A DNA stretch of 64,000 bases, from the NCBI RefSeq assembly GCF_002266425.1, contig NZ_NPMN01000019.1, positions 26,617 through 90,616 on the forward strand, written 5' to 3'. This document shows positions 17,486-26,962 of the stretch, piece by piece (position 1 is the stretch's first letter; every line of letters starts with the position of its first letter). The translations under genes were made by a program, and so were the position numbers. The stretch comes from Tissierella sp. P1. Lineage in GTDB: Bacteria; Bacillota; Clostridia; Tissierellales; Tissierellaceae. The notes beneath the pieces were generated by a model. It saw only the letters and a program-made list of their open reading frames with translations. It was not told the origin of the DNA and made no database searches.

Positions 17486-17640
17486 TTTTTATAACGAATA
17501 GGAAGTTCTACTTAATTCTTTATATCAAGAACTTGATCTAAATGAGTTTGAGGTAGATTGCTGAAATCTTTGATTTGGTGCAAGTTACTTATGCAGTAGC
17601 CAAGAAAAACTACCTATAATGCTTTGTAGAAGCTTTTATT
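17486..17640. repeat. Dispersed repeat, copy B
   Basis: It begins TTTTTATAACGAATAG, identical over 16 nt to copy A at 40291. It also shares the AAGTTCT...AGAACTT inverted pair and the end block ACCTATAATGCTT...GTAGAAG, but carries about 40 extra bases in the middle. It cuts into the tail of the decayed transporter frame, whose stop codon is formed by the repeat itself. Confidence 0.55.
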
Positions 17641-17670
17641 ATTAGAATTTATATATTTGGAGGAATTTTT

Positions 17671-18267
17671 ATGATAATTTGGATTAATGGAGCATTTGGA
17701 AGCGGAAAAACCAATGCAGCATATGAATTAAATAGGCGGATAGAGAATTCATATGTATATGATCCAGAAGAAATAGGGTATTTTATTAGAGATAATATAC
17801 CTAAAGAATTGAAACTAAATGATTTTCAAGACTTTCCAATTTGGAGAGACTTTAATTATCAAATGCTTGAATATATGAGCAAACATTATAATGGTATTAT
17901 CATTGTACCCATGACAATGACAAGTGATTTATATTATAATGAAATACTGGAAAGATTAAGGCAAAGAGGTGCTAATATTAAACACTTTACTCTGATGGCT
18001 GATAAAGAAACATTAGTTAAAAGATTAAGAAAAAGAGGAGAGGGTAAGAATTCATGGGCTGCTAAACAAATAGACAGATGTATAAATTCTTTAGATAATC
18101 CTACTTTTAAAGAGCATATTGACACAAACAAAATGACAGTTTATGAAGTAGTTGATTATATAGGTAAGTCGTGTGAGGTGGATTTGTTACCTGATAATAG
18201 AAACTTAACTAGGAAAAAACTAGATAAGTTTAAAATATGGCTTAGACATATGAGACTATTGAAGTAA
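17671..18267 (+). CDS. tmrB: TmrB-like P-loop protein (tunicamycin resistance family)
   Basis: A 198-residue protein very close in pattern to Bacillus TmrB: MIIWINGAFGSGKTNAAYEL (Walker A GAFGSGKT), YVYDPEEIGYFIRDNIP, IIIVPMTM, HFTLMADKETLVKRLRKR and GKNSWAAKQIDRC. TmrB binds ATP and, through a C-terminal amphipathic region, the membrane, and lowers tunicamycin sensitivity; the basic C-terminus here (RKKLDKFKIWLRHMRLLK) fits. TGGAGGA precedes ATG 17671. A resistance role is inferred from the family. Confidence 0.88.
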   Translation: MIIWINGAFGSGKTNAAYELNRRIENSYVYDPEEIGYFIRDNIPKELKLNDFQDFPIWRDFNYQMLEYMSKHYNGIIIVPMTMTSDLYYNEILERLRQRGANIKHFTLMADKETLVKRLRKRGEGKNSWAAKQIDRCINSLDNPTFKEHIDTNKMTVYEVVDYIGKSCEVDLLPDNRNLTRKKLDKFKIWLRHMRLLK

Positions 18268-18338
18268 CATTATAAAGTACCCGAATGGTTGCTCAATCAA
18301 GGTCAATTGGTGTAAAATTATAGAAAGTAGGGAACTCT

Positions 18339-18734
18339 ATGAAAGCATATGTAGGAATTAAATATTATAAAGATTATAGAAATATGGCAATTATTGATAA
18401 GATTTCATCAGCTCTTGAAAAAGTAGGATATAAGACTAGTTGTATTGTCAGAGATATACAAAACAATGGCCAAGTTGAATATAGTCCATATGAGCTAATG
18501 CAATTAACCTTTAAGGAAATTGATGAATGTGATTTAGTTATTATTGAATTAAGTGAAAAGGGAGTAGGTCTAGGTATTGAAGCGGGATATGCTTTTGCAC
18601 GAGGTATACCAATTATTACCGTAGCCAAGCAGGGGTCAGATATATCTGAGACATTAGAAGGCATATCTAAAAAGTACTTTTCTATGATGATGGTCAAGAA
18701 ATGGATGGGTTATTTAATAAATTTGTATAAATAA
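18339..18734 (+). CDS. Nucleoside 2-deoxyribosyltransferase-like protein, probable 3' frameshift
   Basis: A Rossmann-like protein of 131 residues: MKAYVGIKYYKDYRNMAIID, the ECDLVIIELSEKGVGLGIEAGYAFARGIPIITV block with the family's Glu, and DISETLEGISKK. The last ~18 residues (MMMVKKWMGYLINLYK) do not fit the family. One extra T in the T4 run at 18678-18681 would give FFYDDGQEMDGLFNKFV ending at 18730, which fits better. Likely role is nucleotide-sugar or deoxynucleoside metabolism, uncertain. Confidence 0.75.
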   Translation: MKAYVGIKYYKDYRNMAIIDKISSALEKVGYKTSCIVRDIQNNGQVEYSPYELMQLTFKEIDECDLVIIELSEKGVGLGIEAGYAFARGIPIITVAKQGSDISETLEGISKKYFSMMMVKKWMGYLINLYK

Positions 18735-18762
18735 AATGTAATAGGTAAATGGAGGTAATATT

Positions 18763-19843
18763 GTGTATGATATTATAATCATAGGCGGCGGACCAGCAGG
18801 AGCAACATTAGCAAGGTTAATTGGAAAAGATTATAAGGTCCTAGTATTAGAAAGAAGGGATTTTCAGGAAAGTTACGAATATAACAGAGTGAAGCCCTGT
18901 GGCGGATTAATAGCACCAGACGCTCAATTAATGCTGGCAAAGTTTGGATTAGGTGTGCCTAAGTCTGTTCTTATGAGTCCTCAGCTATTTGCAGTTCGTG
19001 TTTTAGATTTTGACAATTCCAATGAAAGATATTATCAGAGAAACTATATTAACATAGATAGAGAAGGATTTGATAAATGGCTAGCTAGTTTGATACCATC
19101 CCAGACCGACATTATCTATAATTGTATGTATAAATCTTATAAGACTACTGATGATGGTGTTATAGTAAAGTTTATTTACAATGGAAAAGAATGTGAAGAG
19201 AAGGCAAAGATAATAGTCGGTGCAGATGGAGCATTTTCAAAAGTCAGGAAACAAGGATTTAAGAGTTTCCCCGATCCTAACATTTACATATCTATACAAG
19301 AATGGTTTAAGACTGATTGTGATTTAGATTATTATGGTGCAATCTTTGATAGGGAGATAACTGATTTTTATTCTTGGACTATTCCAAAAGAAGATCATCT
19401 GATTGTAGGTTCTGCATTAAGGCCAAATGACAATGTGCATAAAAAGTTTCAATTATTAAAGGAAAAATTAAAAAAACAGGGATTTAGATTAGAGAATAGT
19501 ATTAAGATAGAAGGAACACATTTATTAAGACCTAAGAAATCAAATCAAGTATGCACTGGTAACAATCAAATTGCATTAATTGGAGAAGCTGCTGGTTTTA
19601 TAAGCTAGCTCTGCTGAGGGATTAAGTTATGCTTTTAGAAGTTCCTTAGCACTTGCAAAGGCATTAAGAGAAGATTTTTCCAAATATAATATATTATATA
19701 ACTCCTACACTAAATCATTGCTATGGAATATTAGAATGAAGAATATAAAGATCCCTGCTATGTACAATAAACATTTAAGAAATCTTATTATGAAGACAGG
19801 AGTGTTAAGCGTTAAAGTAGAAAATTTCGAAAAAAGATATTAA
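18763..19843 (+). pseudogene. Geranylgeranyl reductase-like FAD oxidoreductase, frameshifted
   Basis: It starts with GTG 18763 behind GGAGG. The first 281 codons give a Rossmann FAD fold (IIIIGGGPAGATLARLIG), KPCGGLIAPDAQ, IVGADGAFSKVRKQ and IALIGEAAGFIS, then TAG at 19606. The family continuation SAEGLSYAFRSSLALAKAL lies in another frame and runs to TAA at 19843. Two missing bases before the AGC at 19607 would restore GFIS-P-SSAEG. Intact relatives reduce isoprenoid or similar double bonds with FAD. Here the C-terminal quarter is separated, so the gene is probably dead. Confidence 0.85.
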
Positions 19844-20001
19844 GATGATATAGGCATAAGGTAGATGAGAAGATAGGAGAAGAAGATTTAATTCAACCAA
19901 CAGATTTTGAAGTACTAGATAGTTCCTTTGAACTTATTAAATACATTGAAAATGAAGGTGAGAGAGGCTTTTTAGTGAGATATGTTTTTAAAAAGGAATA
20001 A
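19844..20001 (+). pseudogene. Open frame remnant after the FAD oxidoreductase
   Basis: The frame is open directly after the TAA at 19843 and encodes about 51 residues (VDEKIGEEDLIQPTDFEVLD, ending RYVFKKE). It has no start codon or ribosome site of its own, so it looks like the tail of a lost gene. Its family is not recognised. Confidence 0.4.
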
Positions 20002-20069
20002 AGGGAAAAACGGGGAAAGCAGCTTTAATAGCCCAGATATAGGGTATAAAATAAAGCAGAGGTGATATT

Positions 20070-20684
20070 ATGAGTTTATTAAGAAGTATTTTTGGACCAA
20101 GTCAAGAAGAAATATGGAGTCAATTTGCAAATGAGATAGGAGCAGATTTTATAAATGAGGGATTTTGGAAATCCAAAAAGGTAGTTGCTAGATTTGAAAA
20201 TTGGGTGGTTACATTGGATACATATACACAATCCACTGGAAAAACAAGTACAACATACACTAGGATAAGAGCACCTTATGTAAATAAAGATGGGTTTAAT
20301 TTTAAGATATATAAAAGTGGATGGTTTAGTGAAATAGGAAAAACTTTAGGTATGCAGGATGTAGAAATAGGATATGCAGAATTTGATGAGAAATTTATTA
20401 TAAAAGGAAATGATGAGGCAAAACTAATAGAACTATTTTCAAGTGATAAGATTCGTGAACTTATAAGTTCTCAAGATAATATATATCTTGAAGTAAAAAA
20501 TGATGAAGGTTGGTTTGGTACGGATTTTCCAGAAGGAGTTGATGAGCTTTATTTCCAAACCATGGGAGTAATTAAAGATATTGAAAGACTTAAGAGTTTA
20601 TATATGCTATTTGCGTTGGTATTAGACAAACTTTGTATAATGGGTTCGGCATATGAGGAAGGCCCAGAGATTACATTGAAGTAA
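20070..20684 (+). CDS. Conserved protein of unknown function
   Basis: A 204-residue soluble protein, FGPSQEEIWSQFANEIGADF at the start, then NWVVTLDTYTQSTGKTSTTYTRIRAPYVNKDGF, FSEIGKTLGMQDVEIGYAEFDEKFIIKGND and DEGWFGTDFPEGVDELYF. I recognise this as a conserved uncharacterised family but know no function. It has no signal peptide or membrane segment. AGAGGTG precedes the ATG. A stop at 20684 gives an intact gene, unlike both neighbours. Confidence 0.75.
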   Translation: MSLLRSIFGPSQEEIWSQFANEIGADFINEGFWKSKKVVARFENWVVTLDTYTQSTGKTSTTYTRIRAPYVNKDGFNFKIYKSGWFSEIGKTLGMQDVEIGYAEFDEKFIIKGNDEAKLIELFSSDKIRELISSQDNIYLEVKNDEGWFGTDFPEGVDELYFQTMGVIKDIERLKSLYMLFALVLDKLCIMGSAYEEGPEITLK

Positions 20685-20780
20685 AAGACAAATATAGCTA
20701 GTATTATATTTGGAAGCTGATATTTCATATTTAGAATGATAGTATTGTTAAATTCCAAAACATGAGAAAAGAGGGAGAAA

Positions 20781-21150
20781 ATGTTTTTTGTATTTGGAAT
20801 ATCTACAAAGGAAAAGAGTATTGATTTTGTTCAAACTATGATATGTCCAAATTGTAGTTCTTATGGGCGATTGGAAGTTTTTATGACTTATACATATTTT
20901 AGTTTGTTTTTCATTCCAATTTTTAAATGGAATAAAAAAATATTATGTAAGAAGTACTTGTTGTGGTAGTCTATTTACTATAAATGAAGATTTAGGGAAA
21001 GCTATTGAAAGAGGAGAAAAGAGTAGGATTGATGAATCTGAATTATATCCTATAAATATAAATTATAATAAGGAGCAAGTTTGTCCAAATTGTAATTATT
21101 CAATTGATACTGATTTTGAGTATTGTCCTAAATGCGGAAGAAAGCTTTAA
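20781..21150 (+). pseudogene. Zinc-ribbon protein, frameshifted
   Basis: The first frame has a zinc knuckle (MICPNCSSYGRLEVFM) and a hydrophobic segment, then leaves frame. Removing one A from the A7 run at 20934-20940 continues as KKYYVRSTCCGSLFTINEDLGKA and ends with a second zinc ribbon, VCPNCNYSIDTDFEYCPKCGRKL. The restored protein of about 122 residues is a typical double zinc-ribbon membrane-linked protein. GAGGGAG lies before ATG 20781. Role unknown. Confidence 0.75.
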
Positions 21151-21217
21151 TAAGGTGTTATAGGAAAATATAGAAAATATGATATTATGAATTTAGATGA
21201 AATATGGGGGGAGAGCT

Positions 21218-22014
21218 GTGTGGAATAAATTAGATAAACCATGGCAAGAAGCTTTTAAGTTAGCATGGGAAGCTTATAAAAGAGGAACAATACCAATTGG
21301 ATGTGTAATCACATCAAAAGATGGCAATATAGTATCTAGAGGGAAAAATCAGATTTTTGATGAAATAAGTGACAATTCAATTGCAGGAACTAATATGGCT
21401 CATGCTGAGATAAATGCAATGCTAGGATTGAGAGAGAATAATCATCCTGATATAAGAAGTTACATATTATATACAACTACAGAGCCTTGTCCCATGTGTT
21501 TTGGTACAATGGTCATGATGAATATACGAAACATACAATACGGAGCACAAGATAGATTTGCAGGTGCTGTATCATTAAACGATAAACTTGATTATATTAA
21601 AAATAAGAAAATAGTCGCGAAAAAGGAGAAGATGAGATAGAAGTTTTCCAGCTAATATTACAAGCTGCTTATGAATATGAGCGCAAACATCCTAGAATGG
21701 AAGATATATTAAATACATGGAGAGAAACGAATAATCTAGCTATAGATTTTGGAAAAGAGCTAAATAGAATTGGATATTTCCTACAGGCATCTAAAGATAA
21801 TAAAGATATCGAGGAAGTATACAATGATGTGATAGAAAAATACTTAGAACAAGTGACATGTCCTATTTGCGGTAAGAATAATAATTGTAGACATAGTAAA
21901 GAATGCTGGTGTCATAATGTTATAATACCAAAGGGAATTTTAGATATAATTCCTGAAGATAAAAAGGGAAAGGCTTGCATATGCAAATCTTGCATTGATA
22001 AATATAGGAGTTGA
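21218..22014 (+). pseudogene. Nucleoside deaminase fused to a Cys-rich CWC domain, frameshifted
   Basis: The N-terminal domain is a CDA-fold deaminase: PIGCVITSKDGNIVSRG, MAHAEINAM (catalytic HAE) and TTEPCPMCFGTMVM (PCxxC). The frame stops at 21638. Adding one A to the A5 run at 21620-21624 joins it to GEDEIEVFQLILQAAYEYER, the usual helical tail, and then to a cysteine cluster TCPICGKNNNCRHSKECWC...ACICKSC, which matches the Cys-rich CWC family. GTG 21218 is favoured for GGGGGGAG just upstream. The frame of the second part is open to 22014, and its stop overlaps the sirtuin ribosome site. Confidence 0.8.
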
Positions 22015-22018
22015 TAAT

Positions 22019-22741
22019 GTGACTATAGAAAAATTAAAATCAATAATTAATGATAGTGACAATATTATATTTTTCGGAGGTGCAGGAGTATCTACTGAAA
22101 GTCATATACCTGATTTCAGATCTACAGCGGGTCTTTATAATACCTCTAAGAATTTAAAGTATCCTCCTGAATATATGTTAAGTCATACATGCTATAAAAG
22201 AGATACTGAAGATTTTTTTAAGTTTTATAGAACCAAAATGATATATACAGAAGCAAGACCAAACTTAGCACATATTACATTGGCAGAACTAGAGAGAAGA
22301 GGAAAACTTAAAGCTATAATTACACAAAATATTGATGGGCTTCATCAGATGGCAGGGGCAAAGAATGTACTAGAACTTCATGGTTCAGTGCATAGAAATT
22401 ATTGTGATAGATGTAATAAATTCTTTTCCTTAGATTATGTACTTAGATCTCATCTAGTACCTATGTGTGATATATGTGGCGGAATCGTAAAACCAGATGT
22501 AGTTCTTTATGAAGAAAGCTTAAATATGAATATATTAAATAAAGCCATAGAATATATTAGGAATGCTGACGTTTTAATAGTAGGTGGCACATCTCTAACA
22601 GTTTATCCAGCTGCAAGTTTAGTTGAATATTATAGAGGAAATAAATTAATTTTAATCAACAAATCCGAGACACAATATGATAGAAGAGCTTTACTTAACT
22701 TTAATAGTAGCATAGGAGAAGTATTTGGCAGTATATCATAA
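22019..22741 (+). CDS. Sir2-family NAD-dependent protein deacylase
   Basis: This 240-residue sirtuin contains FFGGAGVSTESHIPDFRS (NAD loop), ITQNIDGLHQMAG, the catalytic His in LELHGSVHRN, a complete zinc site (CDRCNKFF...CDICGG) and LIVGGTSLTVYPAASL. It removes acyl groups from lysines using NAD. GTG 22019 is chosen because ATAGGAG, embedded in the preceding gene's last codons, lies 8 nt upstream; the in-frame ATG 21995 lies inside that gene. The two genes are therefore translationally linked. Many acetyltransferase genes lie nearby, but a functional link is unproven. Confidence 0.92.
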   Translation: MTIEKLKSIINDSDNIIFFGGAGVSTESHIPDFRSTAGLYNTSKNLKYPPEYMLSHTCYKRDTEDFFKFYRTKMIYTEARPNLAHITLAELERRGKLKAIITQNIDGLHQMAGAKNVLELHGSVHRNYCDRCNKFFSLDYVLRSHLVPMCDICGGIVKPDVVLYEESLNMNILNKAIEYIRNADVLIVGGTSLTVYPAASLVEYYRGNKLILINKSETQYDRRALLNFNSSIGEVFGSIS

Positions 22742-22783
22742 AATAAAGATTAAAATTAAAACGCTATAAAGGAGTAGGCGAAG

Positions 22784-22883
22784 ATGATAAAATATTTATT
22801 AAAAACATCCTAATCATGTAAAAATAGCTGAATATATGAGAAAAGTAAGAGAGTCTAGAGTAGTAGTTGATTATGAAATATAA
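22784..22883 (+). pseudogene. Possible 32-residue peptide gene with one-base shift
   Basis: AAAGGAG precedes ATG 22784. Removing one A from the A5 run at 22801-22805 gives MIKYLLKHPNHVKIAEYMRK and then VRESRVVVDYEI, ending at 22883 just before the next gene's ribosome site. As written it stops after nine codons. It may be a fragment of a larger enzyme or a true small protein; the family is not recognised. Confidence 0.35.
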
Positions 22884-22894
22884 GGAGATTTTCA

Positions 22895-24073
22895 ATGAAT
22901 CAAGTCATAAAATTATTAGAGGAAATTATTTTTAGTGATGAAATAATATATGGAGTACTTAGTAATTTAAGAAAGAAAGATGAGGACTGCTTCAATAAAG
23001 TAACCATAAAACCTGTACTTATAAGAGAAGAAATAAAACTGCAATTCGTGTATGAATATAAAAACAAAGTATTGCATAAAAATCTCGATGCTTCGGAAGC
23101 GATAAAGGAAATCGAAAATCTATTAATACAAAGTTTTAGGCAGGGAGTAATTTTTACAAGGGAAGCAGATTATCAGATATTGATAAATAAGAAAGGGAAA
23201 GCTTCTATTTTAAAAAAGAAGCCTACAAAAGAGAAAGCAGACCTATCACATAATAGAAAAAAGTCTTATATAATTGAAGATGGAGAAGCAGTTGACTTCC
23301 TAATAAGACTAGGCGTAATGAATGAAAAAGGTAAAGTAGTTTCTAAAAGATACGATAAGTTTAGGCAGATAAATAGATTTCTAGAGATGGTAGCTGATGT
23401 TATCTCAAAGATAGATAAGGATAAAACATTAAATATAATAGATTTTGGATGTGGAAAATCATATTTAACTTTTGCATTATATTATTATCTAGTAAATATT
23501 TTAGGTTTAGATGTAAATATAATAGGTCTTGACTTGAAAGAAGATGTAATTAATTTTTGCAACGAAGTAGCAATTGATTTAAATTATGATAGATTAAAAT
23601 TTGTTTATGGGGATATTAAAGATTATGAAGCATTTAGTAATGTAGATATGGTTGTTACTCTTCATGCTTGCGATATTGCTACTGATGCAGCGTTAGTTAA
23701 GGCTGTAAATTGGGAGGCAGAGGCTATTCTTTCGGTACCTTGTTGTCAGCATGAAATCTATGATAAAATTGACAATGTAACATTAGAACCAATGTTAAAG
23801 CATGGAATAATAAAGGAAAAGTTAGCATCTTTAGTGACAGATAGTCTAAGAGCCAATGTTTTAGAAATTTTAGGTTATCAAGTACAATTGCTGGAATTCA
23901 TAGATATGGAACATACGCCTAAAAATATATTGATAAGGGCAGTAAAAAATAACGATAAGGATAATAAAGAATATATAGATAAATACATGAAGTTTAAAGA
24001 ATTCTGGGGATTAAGAGATTTATATATTGAAAAAGAGTTTGGAGAGAGATTAGAGTCACAGCTAAATAAATAG
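22895..24073 (+). CDS. SAM-dependent methyltransferase (Methyltransf_32-like, putative RNA methyltransferase)
   Basis: A 392-residue protein. The N-terminal ~150 residues are a basic domain of unknown fold, with a KKKPTKEKADLSHNRKK linker. The C-terminal Rossmann domain carries motif I NIIDFGCGKSYLTFALYYYL, IIGLDLKEDVINFC and VVTLHACDIATDAAL followed by SVPCCQHEIY. The LHACDIATD and PCCQHE signatures are those of the Methyltransf_32 group, related to eukaryotic METTL25-type proteins. The RNA substrate is inferred. AAGGAG precedes the ATG. Confidence 0.83.
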   Translation: MNQVIKLLEEIIFSDEIIYGVLSNLRKKDEDCFNKVTIKPVLIREEIKLQFVYEYKNKVLHKNLDASEAIKEIENLLIQSFRQGVIFTREADYQILINKKGKASILKKKPTKEKADLSHNRKKSYIIEDGEAVDFLIRLGVMNEKGKVVSKRYDKFRQINRFLEMVADVISKIDKDKTLNIIDFGCGKSYLTFALYYYLVNILGLDVNIIGLDLKEDVINFCNEVAIDLNYDRLKFVYGDIKDYEAFSNVDMVVTLHACDIATDAALVKAVNWEAEAILSVPCCQHEIYDKIDNVTLEPMLKHGIIKEKLASLVTDSLRANVLEILGYQVQLLEFIDMEHTPKNILIRAVKNNDKDNKEYIDKYMKFKEFWGLRDLYIEKEFGERLESQLNK

Positions 24074-24076
24074 ACT

Positions 24077-24106
24077 ATTAAAGATCCTAATATTAGGGTC
24101 TTTAAT
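24077..24106. terminator. Hairpin after the methyltransferase gene
   Basis: ATTAAAGATCCTAA (24077-24090) pairs with TTAGGGTCTTTAAT (24093-24106) with one G-T pair. The A/T-rich flanks provide weak T-tracts in both directions. Confidence 0.55.
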
Positions 24107-24201
24107 CTATTTAGAGAGTTGTAAAGCTAAATAATTGTTTGATAATGTCGATAGTAATTATATTAACAATCATTTATACAATCAGAGAAAGAGGAGATAA
24201 A

Positions 24202-26280
24202 ATGAAGAGAATTAGTACAAGAATCGTAATAACAGTTCTAAGCTGTGCTATAGCAATGTCTATGCTAGTTGGTGTGACTAGTATATTTAGGAGTACAAGT
24301 GTAATAGAAAAGGAGATGAAGTCTGCCCTCGATTATCAGACACAACTCTATATGAAAGATTATAATTTAAATTTAGCTTTTTATGAAACGACAGCAACTG
24401 CTATATATCAAAATATTGATACTACTATTGATATAAATAGATTATATGAAGAAGGATATCTTTCTAACTATAGTGACACCTTTTTAGGACCAATAGTAGC
24501 GAGAATGACCAAAGATGCTAAAGAATCTCTTGGAATATTTATAGCATTTGATTCTAAATATACTGGAAGAACAGAAGGAATATGGGCTCACTTTGATGAA
24601 AAGGGAAATGTGAAAAAGGCACTACCTACAGGATTTACTAGTAAAGATGAAAATAATCCAAAATTTTCTTGGTATTTTGATTGCATAAAACTAGGTAAGG
24701 GATTATGGAGTGATATGTATATTAGTAATGCCAACTTAAATGTAATTACATATTCGATGCCTATTATTATCAATAATACACCTATTGGTGCAATAGGCAT
24801 AGACCTTAGTGTAGAAGAATTGGTAAATACTGTTAAAAATATAAAGCTATATGATACAGGATATGCTTTCTTGCTCAATAAGGATTATGATTACTTGATT
24901 CATCCAACATTAGATAGTAGTAGTAATTTGAAAAACATGAATGATGGAGAATATAGTTATATCGCAGATGAAATAGAGAGTAAAGGTGCAGGAGTGACAG
25001 ATGTTGAATTTGGAGGTGAAGGAAAAGTTATGGCTTTTTCAAAGCTATATGATGATAAAATTATAATCATGACTGTACCAAAAGACGAAATATTAAAGGA
25101 AATGTATAATACTATTTATATTATCTTAGGGGTTGTTCTTATAGCAGCAGTATTAACAACTTTTATTTCTTTTGTTTTGGGAAAAAAGATTTCTAATCCA
25201 ATAGTGTTTTCAGCAGAGATATTGAATACGACATCTAAGTTGGATTTAACTCATATTGAAGAAACTAAGGAAATAAGGGATCTACTTAATAGAAAAGACG
25301 AAGTGGGTTCTATATTTAGAGCTACTGGGGCTTTGAGGGAAGAAATGAGAAAAGCAATAAAAGCAATAGAAGATACTACAATAAATATTGTAGAAAATAC
25401 TGCTAGCCTGACTACAGCTACTCATGAAACTACTCAATCGATAAATGATATGGCTAAAACTGTAGAAGAACTAGCACAAGCTTCTATGGGACAAGCTGAA
25501 GATGCAGAAACAGGTTCGGAAAAATTATATAGATTAGCTAATGAAATAAAGGCAGCAGTAGAAAACGGTGAAACATTAGTAGAAAGCTCAGCAAAGGCTC
25601 AAAGAATAAGTGAAGAAGGCTCGAAATCTATGGAGAATATGGTAGAGAAATTCAATATAACAAATAAATCTACTCTTATGGTTGCAGAGAATATCAACTC
25701 TCTATCAGAAAAATCTCAATCCATTGGAAGTATATTAAATACTATAATTAGTATTTCCGAACAAACGAACCTATTGGCCTTAAATGCTGCAATAGAAGCA
25801 GCTAGGGCGGGTGAGGCAGGAAGAGGATTTGCTGTAGTAGCAGAAGAAATAAGAAAATTATCAGAGCAAACAGGTCACGCTACTAAGAGTATAGAAGATA
25901 TATTAAATGCAATTCAATCTGAAGTTGAAACCACAAAGGTAAGTATGGATGAATCAGAGGAATCATTAAATGATGCAAATAATACTTTAGAACAAGTTAA
26001 AAAAAGCTTTGATGAAATATATAAAGCCATATTAATATCTATGGAAGCTATAAAACAATTAGATGAAAGATTAGAAGTAGTAGATAATGAAAAAGAAGAT
26101 GTAATACTAGCTATTCAAAGCATATCTTCTGTAACGGAAGAGACTGCAGCATCTACAGAAGAATTATCAGCTTCTATGGAGGAACAGGCTGCAACAATGG
26201 AAACTGTAGCTAATAATACAAATAATTTATCCAATACTATACAAAAGTTAAATGAATTAGTCAACAGATTTAAATTATAG
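24202..26280 (+). CDS. Methyl-accepting chemotaxis protein with Cache sensor
   Basis: This 692-residue transmembrane receptor starts at ATG 24202 behind AAAGAGGAG. TM1 is near residues 10-30, an extracellular dCache domain spans about 35-300 ([45 protein letters not shown]), and TM2 is near 305-330. A HAMP-like linker and a long coiled-coil signalling domain follow, whose tip reads [35 protein letters not shown]. It would sense a small molecule, often an amino or organic acid, and signal to CheA/CheW. No che genes are in the window. Confidence 0.93.
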   Translation: MKRISTRIVITVLSCAIAMSMLVGVTSIFRSTSVIEKEMKSALDYQTQLYMKDYNLNLAFYETTATAIYQNIDTTIDINRLYEEGYLSNYSDTFLGPIVARMTKDAKESLGIFIAFDSKYTGRTEGIWAHFDEKGNVKKALPTGFTSKDENNPKFSWYFDCIKLGKGLWSDMYISNANLNVITYSMPIIINNTPIGAIGIDLSVEELVNTVKNIKLYDTGYAFLLNKDYDYLIHPTLDSSSNLKNMNDGEYSYIADEIESKGAGVTDVEFGGEGKVMAFSKLYDDKIIIMTVPKDEILKEMYNTIYIILGVVLIAAVLTTFISFVLGKKISNPIVFSAEILNTTSKLDLTHIEETKEIRDLLNRKDEVGSIFRATGALREEMRKAIKAIEDTTINIVENTASLTTATHETTQSINDMAKTVEELAQASMGQAEDAETGSEKLYRLANEIKAAVENGETLVESSAKAQRISEEGSKSMENMVEKFNITNKSTLMVAENINSLSEKSQSIGSILNTIISISEQTNLLALNAAIEAARAGEAGRGFAVVAEEIRKLSEQTGHATKSIEDILNAIQSEVETTKVSMDESEESLNDANNTLEQVKKSFDEIYKAILISMEAIKQLDERLEVVDNEKEDVILAIQSISSVTEETAASTEELSASMEEQAATMETVANNTNNLSNTIQKLNELVNRFKL

Positions 26281-26298
26281 TAATAAGCTATAAAAAGG

Positions 26299-26330
26299 CT
26301 GAGCTAGAGAGTTTCCATTAGCTCAGTTTT
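26299..26330. terminator. Bidirectional terminator between convergent genes
   Basis: CTGAGCTA (26299-26306) pairs with TAGCTCAG (26319-26326), followed by TTTTCTTCTT, and preceded by AAAAA which serves the opposite strand. It lies between the chemotaxis gene and the convergent pterin dehydratase gene. Confidence 0.8.
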
Positions 26331-26334
26331 CTTC

Positions 26335-26664
26335 TTAAACTATATTATCAATTTTGGCTGCTAAAATAAAATCATTTTCATGAAGTCCTTTAATTTTATG
26401 GGTCCAAAGTTTTAAAACCACCTTACCCCAAGAAAGATATATATCAGGATGATGCCCTTCCTTTTCAGCTAGTTCACCTACCTTATTGGTAAAATTTAAT
26501 GCCTCTATAAAGTCTTTAAATTTATATGTCTTTTCGATGTATTTTCTTTCTATTACTTGCCAACCATCTTTAAGATTTTTCAAATAATCATAAATCTCCT
26601 CTTGATTTAAAGGAGCTGCACCTATGTTACAGGGAATACACTTTTTAGATAATAAATCATTCAT
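26335..26664 (-). CDS. 4a-hydroxytetrahydrobiopterin dehydratase (pterin carbinolamine dehydratase)
   Basis: A 109-residue protein of the PCD/DCoH family. Visible are LKDGWQVIERKYIEKTYKFKDFIEALNF and the active-site region AEKEGHHPDIYLSWGKVVLKLWTHKIKGL (HH...H pattern). It dehydrates 4a-hydroxy-pterins; in bacteria without aromatic amino-acid hydroxylase it may act in molybdopterin or folate salvage. ATG 26664 is chosen because GGAGGTG lies upstream; an extra 35 residues from 26769 lack a ribosome site. Confidence 0.9.
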   Translation of the reverse strand: MNDLLSKKCIPCNIGAAPLNQEEIYDYLKNLKDGWQVIERKYIEKTYKFKDFIEALNFTNKVGELAEKEGHHPDIYLSWGKVVLKLWTHKIKGLHENDFILAAKIDNIV

Positions 26665-26962
26665 ATAAACACCTCCGACATAAGAAATTACTTTTATTCT
26701 ATCTATACCCAATAATAAGAGATAAAAAGCTTCTATTGAAAGATTATAGGTAGTTTTACTGTAATCCATCGAGGTGAATTTTTCATAAAATTAAAAGTAA
26801 ATCAGACTTTTCTATGGATTATGAAAAGTTATAATATGTAAATTTATTACTGGCAGAAGAAGATTTAATTTTTTTGTAACATCTTGTATAATAGCAATAT
26901 GATATAATAAAGAGAAATTAGGTATAATTTGTACAATTACATGAATACGCGGAGGACAAAAG

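Noticed and set aside
17671..18267. TmrB-like gene considered as an adenylate or shikimate kinase
   Set aside because: YVYDPEEIG, HFTLMADKETL and GKNSWAAKQIDRC match the TmrB family specifically.
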